The position numbers were made by a program, and so were the translations under genes. From positions 90,756 to 154,755 of the forward strand of contig JAFRRH010000022.1 of NCBI GenBank assembly GCA_017428215.1: a stretch of 64,000 nucleotides of DNA, written 5' to 3'. This stretch comes from Selenomonadaceae bacterium (GTDB lineage Bacteria > Bacillota > Negativicutes > Selenomonadales > Selenomonadaceae). Positions 7,414-17,471 of the stretch are shown one piece after another. Every line of letters begins with the position of its first letter. Position 1 is the stretch's first letter. The notes beneath the pieces were generated by a model. It was not told the origin of the DNA, made no database searches, and saw only the letters and a list, made by a program, of their open reading frames with translations.

Positions 7414-10253
7414 ATTTGGCAAGCAGAACTGCCTCTGCATAGAGTTTTACTCCTTTATCTGCGTTCGGGTGAATGAAGTCAACCAGATAATTTTTGTGCG
7501 GATAAACTTTCAGGTGGGCGTCGATATAAGGATTGGCATTTATAAAAATTTCTCCGTTCGCGGCGCAAAAATCTTTCAATGCGGCTGAATATTCATCGTT
7601 GAGTTTAATTTTCTCGTCAAACGGCAATTTGCTGATAAAATCTCCGTCCGTCGAAGTCCACGGCGCAATAAATATAAATTTTGCAATGGGAATTTTTTCT
7701 TTGATAGCGTCGCAAAGTTTTTGCAAATTAGCAACGTATTCTTCGGGCGTCATCGAACAAATATTTTCGTCACGATAGCGCACGTCATTTGTCCCGACTG
7801 CCACAACAAATAAATCCGCGTCGGTTTGAATAATTTCGTCGAGACGTTCAAGCAAAATTTTAGTCGTCGCGCCGCCTTGTGATATGTTGAAAATTTTTCC
7901 ACGAATCAGCTGTTCAAGCGGCTCGAAATATGAAACGCCGCCATTTTTTGTGCCTTCAGTCAAGCTGTCGCCAATAAAGCAAACATTTTCCGCCGCCGTC
8001 AACGCCTTGTAAAAATCTCCGCGCATTTCTTCGGAAATTTCAAGCGGTGCAACTTTTTTACGCATAAAACCACCCTCATCAAAGAAATATTTTTGCTGAT
8101 TGAAATTAATTTCATTGCCAAGCATAATTTTAGTTATATGGCTCAAAACTTCTTCGACGCGCTCAAAATCACGTGTACTAAGCTCGCCGCGCAGTTTTTT
8201 ATTCGTGAAAATCTCGTTAATCGGCAATGCGCGATAATTTCCGTCAAGTTTTGATTCAGTCCACAGCGGAATAATCGCCCCGCCGATAATTTTTTTCGTA
8301 TTTTTATCAATGTAAACCTCAATCATCGCGCTAGCGTCGCCATTATATTCGCGATAAATATTTGCAAAGTTGCCTGGACAAAAAACCGTTAAATTTTTTC
8401 CGTCGAATTCAATCGGCTGGACTGAATGCGTATGATCTCCCAAAATTATATCCGCTCCGCAATCCAAAAAGATTTTTTGCCACGTGCGCTGAAATTCGTC
8501 GGGCGCGTCAGTAAATTGCGTGCCCCAATGCGGCAAAACTATTATCAAATCTGGATTATGGCTCTTCGCCAATGCAAAATCTTCCGCAACTGCCGCTTTT
8601 ACTTTTGAAAAATTTGGACTGTTTTCGCCTACAATAAACGAAGTCACAAAAGAATTTTCGCTGATAAGCTCGTCGGTGTCATGATAGTTCGTGCCGTAAG
8701 TGTAAGCCAAAATTGCAAATTTAATTCCGTCGCGCTCCAAAATTTTTACGCGATTATTGTTTTTATCGTCTAGGCTTGAATACGAGCCGATAAAGTCAAT
8801 TTGCTTGTCGTTTAGAATTTTAATCGTGCGAAATGCGCCGTCAACGTCCATGTCAAGCAAGTGATTGTTAGCGGTTGTCACGAGGTCAAAACCAGCATTT
8901 TTAACGGCGTCGGCGAATTCGTCGGGGAAATTCAGATAAAGTTTCTTGCCGTCGTCAAAATTGCTTTGAGAAAAATTTTTGCTTGTACCACCGAGCGGAC
9001 CTTCAAAAACTCCGATTGCAAAATCTGCGCGGCTGATGTAAGGTGTTGCGTACTCGAAAACTTCCGTGAAGTCGTAACCGGTGCCGTTAAAACCGCGCTT
9101 AACTTGGTCTTCAAGCAAAATTAAATCACCGCAGAATAAAATCTTAAACGAATTATCAAATTTGGCAGCAGTTTCATCGTTCATCACTCGAAAAATTTTA
9201 TCCGCCGGCTTAACACTTGCAATTTGTAAAAACATCGGCAAAAACATAACGAAAATTACTAACGACAAGAAACTTAATCGGAATACAATGCCTTTAATAC
9301 TCGTGAGCGATTCGACAATGCTGTTTAGGAATTTTTTGAGCAAGCCGCTGAATTTATCAGAACCGAAAACTAAAGTTATTAAAAATGTCGCGACAATCGC
9401 CGCGCAGATTTGAAATTCCGACGCAGAAAATTTTTCCGAGAATAAAAGCGTAAACGGTCTGTGCAAAAGATAAATCGCCAATGAATTTTTGCCCGCTTTA
9501 GTCAATAGTGGGATATTTTTTTCGACTGAGGCGACTAAAATTGTTACAATAGACAACGCGGAAACAATCATTATAAAAATTCTTCCGAAAAGTCCATTAA
9601 ACGTTGCATAACTGTTAGGCAAAAGGTCTATGTCCGTTAAATGTAAATTTTCGTGAGCAAAATATCCTACAAAAATTGTTTCTAGCAGTAAGATTAACCC
9701 AAGTGGAAAAAATTTTTTATTTTGGAGCTTAGCGGCTGATTCCTTTGAAAATAAATAGCCCGCGATAAAGTACGGGAAGAAAACTACGACTTTAACCGCC
9801 GCGAATTGCATATTTATATCAGTCCAAAATCCTGCGGCGAGCGAAAACAAAATTATCAGCGGCAAAACATTTCGTATGCGTTCAATTAGCGGGATTAATA
9901 ATCGCCAGACAATTAAAGCGAGCAAATACCACGCCGAAAAATATGGACAGACAATTGATAATATCCCCCCCCGGAACAAATATTTCACGAATTAAGAAAA
10001 ATCCGTTCAACAGGATAAACGCAACGAGTAAATTCATAATCGGGAAGAAGGAGCGCGAATGTTCGCTTTTACTGAAATATCCCGAAATGAAAACGAACGC
10101 CGGCATGTGAAACATATAAATTGCGTCGACTAAAGCATTATTGAGCGGCGAATCTTGCAGGGCGAATAGGCAATGAGCAAACACGACAAGAATAATCAAG
10201 AAACCTTTGATGTTATCCCAATAAGCCGAGCGAAAAGCTTTTTCGGTAGTCAA
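7412..10253 (-). CDS. Acyltransferase-3 / CapA-like / SGNH hydrolase three-domain protein, frame interrupted at a G8 tract
   Basis: Two overlapping frames form one gene. The 5' part (from TTG 10253, AAAGGA SD 8 nt upstream) encodes the start of an acyltransferase-3 domain (SAYWDNIKGFLIILVVFAHC, HMPAFVFISGYFSK). After a run of eight G on the coding strand (C8 at 9965-9972) the sequence continues in another frame. That frame holds the remaining membrane segments, a CapA/PgsA metallophosphatase-like domain (KILFCGDLILLEDQV, TTANNHLLDM, LPHWGTQF, ILGDHTHSVQP) and an SGNH hydrolase (CFIGDSLTEG, VAVGTNDVRY, DFIHPNADKG). Losing one G or gaining two restores a ~947-residue protein. Likely role, by inference: acylation or de-acylation of a surface polysaccharide. 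Phase variation or a sequencing error could each explain the frame break. Confidence 0.75.
9965..9972 (-). repeat. Homopolymeric G8 tract (C8 on plus strand), putative contingency locus
   Basis: Eight consecutive C on the plus strand lie at the exact point where the acyltransferase reading frame changes. One base fewer (or two more) joins the two frames. Confidence 0.6.
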
Positions 10254-10422
10254 AGCGAATTTCCTTTCTAAAATTTTTCAATATTATAACATAAAAAAGC
10301 TTAATTGATTTGTACGGAGCAAAATTTTTATTCAGCCGGGCAGTCAAGTAATTGATCTTTTGGCGAGGTTTTGGGGGAAAAATCAGCACGTGGATTGGAG
10401 CTTTGGGCGACAAATCTGCCTT

Positions 10423-12639
10423 TTAATTGAGAGCATAAATCGCTTGTCCAAGACAAATTCCGCCGTCGTTTGGTGGAATCAGTTCGTGGCGCAAAACTTT
10501 TAATCCGCAACGCTGTAATTTAGAAAATGTTAGCAAACTCAACAGCGAATTTTGAAATACTCCGCCGCTCAATGCGACGGTTTTTATTTTTGTCTTAAAG
10601 CTCAATTCCTCGCAAATCTGCGCGGTCATTTCAGCTAATCTCTCGTGGAATAATCGTGCCAAGTCGCAAATATTTTCTCCGTTCAATCGCCCATTTAATA
10701 TTTCGCTAAAAATTTCGTCGGTGTTCATGAAATCTGTTCGGAATTTTTTATTTGAACGCTCCGCCAGTGCTTGCAAACGCATTGCCGCTTCGCCTTCGTA
10801 AGTAGAAACTTTGCAAACACCCAAAACCGCCGCTATTGCGTCAAAAAGTCTGCCAACACTAGTTGAGCGCACGCAATTTATATTCTTATCGAGTAAAAAT
10901 TTTACGCCGCGCAGATTTTTTTCGTCAGCGAGGTTTAATTCGCGTGCAATGTCTAAATTTTTAATAAAGCTTAACGCAATTCTCCAGCCTTCCTTAGCAG
11001 ATTTATCGCCGCCCGCTTGAACGAATGGATTAATCGACGCGACGCGCTCAAAATGCTTGGAATCGCAAACAAAGAATTCGCCGCCCCAAATCGTTCCGTC
11101 AAGTCCGTAGCCCGTGCCGTCAAAAGCTACGCCAATAACTTCGCCACCAAAATTATTTTCTGCAAGGCAACTTAGGACGTGTGCATAGTGATGTTGAATT
11201 TTTATCAAGGGAACGTCCAATTCTTTAGAAATCTTTTCGGCTAAAATTGTCGTTTGATAGCGCGGGTGCATGTCGCAAGCAATAATTTCCGGCTTAATTT
11301 CTAATAAATTGCTCATGCGCTGAATTGAACTTTTCAAAACTTCAATAGTCCGTAAATCGTCAACATCGCCGATATAGGGCGAGGAGTAAAGCAAATTATT
11401 TTTCGCAAGGCAAAAAGTATTTTTGAGTTCGCCGCCAATCGCCAGGACTTGAATTTTCTTGCCGTAATCATAGAAAATCGGAAGTGGAGCATAACCACGA
11501 CTGCGCCGAATCATTGACGGACGATTATCGATAAAATCCATTACGGAATCATCTGCGCGGAGCAAAATTTTTCGGTTGTGGCTTAAAATGGCGTCGCAGT
11601 AGTCAAAATTTTTAATTGCGCCGTTGTCATCAATTGTAATTGGCACGCCTGAAGGATTCCCACTCGTCATAACTAAAGCGTCGGGAAAATCTTTAATTTC
11701 GTCGGGAAAATCGAATATCAACAAATGCAATGGCGTATAGGGCAACATGACACCGAGTTTATTTATATTCGGTGCGACGTTTTCGGCGATTGAGCCAACT
11801 TTTTTTTGTAAAAGTACAATAGGTTTCTGCGGAGAATCTAAAAAAATTTCTTCAGCGTCGGATAAAAAACATTCGCGCTTGACGGCAGAAATATTTTTGA
11901 ACATGACGGCAAAAGGTTTAGTAGGGCGAATTTTTGAGTTGCGTAAACGTTGAACGGCTGAAAAATTTTTAGCGTCGCAAGCCAAATGAAAACCGCCAAT
12001 ACCTTTTATCGCAACAATTCCGCCCGCCGCTAAAATTTTCCGTACGAATTTAATTGCGTCGTGCCCGCGCAGATTTTTTCCGATTATATAAATTTCAGGA
12101 CCGCAATCGTTGCAACAAACAGGCTGGGCGTCGAAGCGTCGCGAGTTCGGATTAAAATATTCTTCCGCGCAGGCGTCGCACATAGGAAATTCGCCCATAG
12201 AAGTTCGTTCGCGGTCGTAAGGCATATTTTTTAAAATCGTTAGGCGAGGTCCACAAGCAGTACAATTTATAAACGGGTGTAAATAGCGGCGGTCGGCGGG
12301 ATTAAAAAGTTCATCAGCGCATTTGTCGCAAATAGAAATATCAGGCGAGACAAAAATATCTCCCGCCTCGTGAACGCTGTCGATAATTTGGAAGTCGTCA
12401 AAAATTTTATCGGGCAAATTATTCACATCAACTTTTAAAATTGCGGAGCGCGGAGGATTTTTACTTTGGAGCGCGGATAAAAAATTTTTCAAGTCACCTT
12501 CCGAACCTTGAGCAAAAATTTCGACGTAAGAGCCGCGATTGGCGACGGTACCAACGATTTTATTCATGTCTGCAAGATTTTTTACGAACGGACGAAAGCC
12601 GACGCCTTGAACAATACCGAAAATTTTTATATTGAGCAA
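10423..12639 (-). CDS. hypF: [NiFe]-hydrogenase maturation carbamoyltransferase HypF
   Basis: HypF makes the cyanide ligand precursor of [NiFe] hydrogenases by converting carbamoyl phosphate to a carbamoyl-adenylate and passing the carbamoyl group to HypE. The 738 residues show the family order: N-terminal acylphosphatase domain (IFGIVQGVGFRPFV), two zinc-finger segments (CDKCADELFNPADRRYLHPF, CTACGPR, CDACAEEYF, CCNDCGPE), a YrdC-like domain (GGIVAIKGIGGFHLACDA, KPFAVMFKN, MTSGNPSGVPI) and a Kae1-like domain (KIQHHYAHVLSC, GVAFDGTGYG, LSGGVFQN). The start is TTG with GGGAGG 9 nt upstream. No other hyp or hydrogenase genes are in the window. Confidence 0.94.
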   Translation of the reverse strand: MLNIKIFGIVQGVGFRPFVKNLADMNKIVGTVANRGSYVEIFAQGSEGDLKNFLSALQSKNPPRSAILKVDVNNLPDKIFDDFQIIDSVHEAGDIFVSPDISICDKCADELFNPADRRYLHPFINCTACGPRLTILKNMPYDRERTSMGEFPMCDACAEEYFNPNSRRFDAQPVCCNDCGPEIYIIGKNLRGHDAIKFVRKILAAGGIVAIKGIGGFHLACDAKNFSAVQRLRNSKIRPTKPFAVMFKNISAVKRECFLSDAEEIFLDSPQKPIVLLQKKVGSIAENVAPNINKLGVMLPYTPLHLLIFDFPDEIKDFPDALVMTSGNPSGVPITIDDNGAIKNFDYCDAILSHNRKILLRADDSVMDFIDNRPSMIRRSRGYAPLPIFYDYGKKIQVLAIGGELKNTFCLAKNNLLYSSPYIGDVDDLRTIEVLKSSIQRMSNLLEIKPEIIACDMHPRYQTTILAEKISKELDVPLIKIQHHYAHVLSCLAENNFGGEVIGVAFDGTGYGLDGTIWGGEFFVCDSKHFERVASINPFVQAGGDKSAKEGWRIALSFIKNLDIARELNLADEKNLRGVKFLLDKNINCVRSTSVGRLFDAIAAVLGVCKVSTYEGEAAMRLQALAERSNKKFRTDFMNTDEIFSEILNGRLNGENICDLARLFHERLAEMTAQICEELSFKTKIKTVALSGGVFQNSLLSLLTFSKLQRCGLKVLRHELIPPNDGGICLGQAIYALN

Positions 12640-12723
12640 AATGATTCGCCTCCCGTGCAGATTTTAACAAAAATTCTCTGTATCTTGTCTTTGTACCTTG
12701 TGCTTAAGTTAAAAATCTCGTAA

Positions 12724-14415
<1,692 letters not shown>

Positions 14416-14434
14416 AATTTTTATAAATAAAAAG

Positions 14435-14466
14435 TCCCCTGCAATTTAACTGCAGAGGATTTTTTT
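14435..14466 (+). terminator. pyrG terminator
   Basis: TCCCCTGCA / TGCAGAGGA (8 of 9 pairs, 7-nt loop) followed by seven T, 20 nt after the pyrG stop. Confidence 0.8.
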
Positions 14467-14471
14467 ATAAG

Positions 14472-14500
14472 CAAAAGCCCCCGAACTTGTCGAGGGCTTT
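14472..14500 (-). terminator. Terminator of tRNA-Pro
   Basis: On the minus strand AAAGCCCTCG-acaagtt-CGGGGGCTTT forms a 10-bp hairpin with a short T tail, immediately downstream of the tRNA. Confidence 0.55.
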
Positions 14501-14514
14501 GGGATTTTCTTTAT

Positions 14515-14591
14515 TGGTCGGAACGACGAGACTTGAACTCACGACCTCTTCCACCCCAAGGAAGCGCTCTACCAAACTGAGCTACGTCCCG
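14515..14591 (-). tRNA. tRNA-Pro(GGG)
   Basis: A full cloverleaf reads on the minus strand. The acceptor stem is CGGGACG/CGTTCCG, the D arm is TAGCTCAGTTTGGTAGAGC, and the anticodon arm CTTCC-TTGGGGT-GGAAG has anticodon GGG. The T arm GTGAG-TTCAAGT-CTCGT ends the fold, and the 3' CCA is encoded. 77 nt including CCA. Confidence 0.95.
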
Positions 14592-14641
14592 AAAACGTCT
14601 GTCATTGTAGCAGATTGATTTTCAAATTGCAAGGACTTTTT

Positions 14642-15523
14642 TTATTGTAAGGCTTTAGCTAAAGTCAAAATGTTCGCTAACATTCTGTCGACGTAATCAA
14701 GTAAATTTTCCGGCTTAGCCTCGCCCGTGACTATCGGGTCTAAGGTAAAAATTTGTGCGCCAGTTTCGCGTGCAATCGTTTCAGCCGCCTTTGGCGAATA
14801 TTGCGGTTCCGTGAAAATTATTTTGACAGGCAGAGAATTTATTTTTTCTATCGTCTCGGCAAGCTCCTGCGGCGTCGGCTCGGTACCTGGTTCACGCTCA
14901 ATAACTGCCGCGATTTTTAAACCGAATTCCTCCGCAAAATATGGGAACGCCTCGTGGAAAGTTACAATTTCTTTGTTAGGCAACATCGTTAGCGAAATAT
15001 GAAGCTCGTCGCGTAAAGTCGTCAGCTCGTCAACGTAATCCAACGTGTAGCGTTTATATTTATCGGCGCGTTCAGGGTCAAGTTCGCAAAGTTTAGATGA
15101 AATATTTTTAACCTGCTGAATCGCATATGTTATGCTCAACCATACGTGGGGATTAGGCACGCCGTCCTCCATAATCGGGACAATTTCCGGCGAGTCGCTC
15201 GCATTTATAATTTTTAAATTGGGTTGCGCCTCAATTACTTTATCTAAAAAACTTTCCATGCCCAGCCCGTTAACGACAAAAATATCCGCCGTCTCCAAAG
15301 TCTTCATGTCTTCAGGCGTCAGTTGATAATCGTGCAGACAACCAGTTTGCGGCGGCGTCAAATTCACGACCTCAACGCCTTCAACGCCACGTGTAATATT
15401 TATCGTTTCAAGATATATCGGATAAAACGACGTGACGATTTTTAAATTGTTGTCGTCTTTTTTGTCGGAACCGCAACCGCTAATCATTAAAATCATCAGC
15501 AACAACAATAGAATTTTTTTCAT
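14642..15523 (-). CDS. ZnuA/TroA-type metal-binding lipoprotein of an ABC importer
   Basis: The 293-residue product belongs to cluster A-I solute-binding proteins for Zn2+ or Mn2+. It starts with a lipoprotein signal (MKKILLLLLMILMISGC). Candidate metal ligands of the family are visible as HDYQLTPEDM, the histidine of NPHVWLS, VTFHEAFPYFAEEFGL and TEPQYSPKAAETIA. The His-rich loop of many ZnuA proteins is missing, so Mn2+ is possible. Its ATG overlaps the stop of the upstream aminotransferase gene by 4 bp, indicating co-transcription and translational coupling. No ABC permease or ATPase gene is nearby. Confidence 0.85.
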   Translation of the reverse strand: MKKILLLLLMILMISGCGSDKKDDNNLKIVTSFYPIYLETINITRGVEGVEVVNLTPPQTGCLHDYQLTPEDMKTLETADIFVVNGLGMESFLDKVIEAQPNLKIINASDSPEIVPIMEDGVPNPHVWLSITYAIQQVKNISSKLCELDPERADKYKRYTLDYVDELTTLRDELHISLTMLPNKEIVTFHEAFPYFAEEFGLKIAAVIEREPGTEPTPQELAETIEKINSLPVKIIFTEPQYSPKAAETIARETGAQIFTLDPIVTGEAKPENLLDYVDRMLANILTLAKALQ

Positions 15524-16692
15524 GACAAGTACTCCGTCGCCAATTTTTTGAACAGCGGCAACGAACGTTCAATCGTCTCCGTTTTTATACAGTAAGCGGC
15601 GCGAAAATATCCAGGTGCTCCAAAATCTGCGCCAGGCACGAGGAGTAAATCATATTTCTTAGCCCGTTCGCAAAATGCATAGTCATCAGCTTCCAACGCT
15701 TTAGGGAATAGATAAAACGCGCCTTGAGGCTTGACGCACTCGAATCCCGCCGCGATTAATCCGTCATACAAAATTTTTCCATTGCGCTCGTAAGGCGTAA
15801 TGTCGACGGCTTTACCTGCACACTTTGCAACAACTAACTGCCATAAGCTCGGCGCGTTCACGTGTGTTAAAACTCTCGCTGCACCCGCAATCGCTCCAAA
15901 AATTTTATTGAAATCTGCAACTTCATCAGGCACGACGATATAACCGATACGCTCGCCGGGCAAGGAAAAACTTTTGCTGTAAGAGTAGCAAACCAGCGTA
16001 TTTTCATAGTAATCAGTGACCCACGGCACATCGACGCCATAAGCCAGCTCGCGATAAGGTTCGTCGCAAATCAGGAAAATTTCCTGTCCATAATCTTTAA
16101 GAATGTCAGTCAGTTGCTTTATCGTTTCTGCAGAATAAACTGCGCCGCTCGGATTGTTCGGAGAATTTATTATAACCGCCTTAGTTTTGGGCGACAAAAG
16201 TCTTTTGAAGTCGTCGAAGTCAATCTGCCAATCTTCAGGACGCGGCTTGACAACTTTAAGTTCCGCGCCAACCGATTCGACAAAAACTTTATATTCTGGG
16301 AAGTAAGGCGCAAAAGTTATAAACTCGTCGCCAGGCTCGGCAAGGGCTTTAAAACAAATCGTAATTGCCGCCGCCGCGCCGCTCGTGATAAAAATATTTT
16401 TCACCGCAAAATTTGTACCGAAGCGGGCGTTGATACTTTTTGCCAGCGTATCGCGAACATTCGGATTGCCGGGCGCAACCGTGTATCCGTGAACCTGCGC
16501 GGGCTCATAAGTTTTTAAAATCTCAATCGCCGCGTCGCGTACAAAATCCGGCGTAGGCACATTCGGATTGCCTAAGCTGAAGTCGAAAATATTTTCTTCT
16601 CCAACCTCAGCCGCCCGCTTGCGACCGAATTCAAATATCGTGCGGATTGTGGATTTCTTCGTTCCCAATTCATACATTTTAGCTGATACCAT
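15520..16692 (-). CDS. Class I/II PLP-dependent aminotransferase (aspartate-aminotransferase-like)
   Basis: The 390-residue product has the fold-type I aminotransferase pattern: FDFSLGNPNVPTP near the N-terminus, INSPNNPSGAVYS, CDEPYRELAYG and the PLP lysine in YSYSKSFSLPGERIGY. The substrate cannot be read from sequence; relatives are annotated as aspartate or aromatic aminotransferases. I chose ATG 16692, with AAGGAG 8 nt upstream; a GTG at 16701 overlaps the SD. It is the first gene of a two-gene operon with the metal-binding lipoprotein, a pairing with no obvious biochemical link. Confidence 0.88.
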   Translation of the reverse strand: MVSAKMYELGTKKSTIRTIFEFGRKRAAEVGEENIFDFSLGNPNVPTPDFVRDAAIEILKTYEPAQVHGYTVAPGNPNVRDTLAKSINARFGTNFAVKNIFITSGAAAAITICFKALAEPGDEFITFAPYFPEYKVFVESVGAELKVVKPRPEDWQIDFDDFKRLLSPKTKAVIINSPNNPSGAVYSAETIKQLTDILKDYGQEIFLICDEPYRELAYGVDVPWVTDYYENTLVCYSYSKSFSLPGERIGYIVVPDEVADFNKIFGAIAGAARVLTHVNAPSLWQLVVAKCAGKAVDITPYERNGKILYDGLIAAGFECVKPQGAFYLFPKALEADDYAFCERAKKYDLLLVPGADFGAPGYFRAAYCIKTETIERSLPLFKKLATEYLS

Positions 16693-16816
16693 TAAAATCA
16701 CTCCTTAATTCTGTAAGATGTCTGCAAATTTTTATTGAAGGATTCCGACAACGACAAATATATTTTACAGCAGGTTACGAAATTTATCAAACGAAAGAAC
16801 TTCGACGCGGTTAAAC

Positions 16817-16846
16817 TTGACATTGATTCTTGAAGTCTGATATTAT
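16817..16846 (+). promoter_or_regulatory. Promoter of the M15 peptidase-opp operon
   Basis: TTGACA (16817-16822), an 18-nt spacer and TATTAT (16841-16846) lie 22 nt before the first gene. Confidence 0.65.
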
Positions 16847-16852
16847 ATCAGA
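16836..16852 (+). promoter_or_regulatory. Palindromic operator over the opp-operon -10 box
   Basis: TCTGATATTATATCAGA is a perfect 8-bp inverted repeat around one central base and covers the -10 hexamer and start site. A repressor bound here would block transcription. The cognate regulator is not identifiable. Confidence 0.5.
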
Positions 16853-16867
16853 AAATTTTCAGGAGGA

Positions 16868-17470
16868 ATGAGTTTTTTGGACAGAGCGTTTTACATTTCG
16901 GAGATAGACGAAAAAATTTTTGCGAGGATTGACGGCAAATCTTATAAAAAAGGTTGTCCGTTGCCATTGGACGAATTGCGCTATCTGCACGTCCTGCACA
17001 AAGATTTAAGCGGTAAAACTTTGGAAGGCGAGCTGATTTGCAACGTCAAAATTGCGGAGCCGCTGATTGATATTTTCACTAAACTTTACGCGGAGAATTA
17101 TCCGATTGAAAAGATTCGGCTGATTGACGAATACGATGCCGACGACGAACTTTCAATGCGCGATAATAATTCTTCGTGTTTTAATTTCCGCTACGTTTCA
17201 TTTACGAACAGAATTTCTCTGCACGGCTACGGATTGGCGGTCGATATTAATCCGCTTTACAATCCGTACATAAAAACTGTTGACGGCAAAAAAATTATCG
17301 CGCCGGACAATTCCGCTGACTTTGAAGACCGCACGAAAAATTTTCCGTACAAAATAACGGAAGATGATTTATGTTGCAAACTTTTTGCGGCTCACGGTTT
17401 TATTTGGGGCGGAAATTGCTGGGACGATGAAAAAGACTACCAACATTTTTTCATAGAAAGGACGAATTGA
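16868..17470 (+). CDS. M15-family peptidase (D-alanyl-D-alanine carboxypeptidase-like), cytoplasmic
   Basis: The 200-residue product has the M15 (VanY/DacY-like) zinc peptidase signature: SLHGYGLAVDINPLYNPY supplies the His and Asp ligands, and GFIWGGNCWDDEKDYQHFF supplies the C-terminal His. There is no signal peptide or membrane anchor, so it probably works in the cytoplasm. It is first in the operon, 1 bp from oppA, which suggests trimming of peptides, possibly murein peptides, brought in by the Opp transporter (inference). The ATG at 16868 sits only 1 nt from the AGGAGG SD. The in-frame TTG at 16877, 9-10 nt from it, may be the real start. Confidence 0.82.
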   Translation: MSFLDRAFYISEIDEKIFARIDGKSYKKGCPLPLDELRYLHVLHKDLSGKTLEGELICNVKIAEPLIDIFTKLYAENYPIEKIRLIDEYDADDELSMRDNNSSCFNFRYVSFTNRISLHGYGLAVDINPLYNPYIKTVDGKKIIAPDNSADFEDRTKNFPYKITEDDLCCKLFAAHGFIWGGNCWDDEKDYQHFFIERTN

Positions 17471-17471
17471 C

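Noticed and set aside
10254..10422. Small minus-strand frames between hypF and the acyltransferase gene
   Set aside because: They overlap the hypF end or promoter region, have no SD of their own and no homology; the segment appears to hold only a -10-like TATAAT near 10284.
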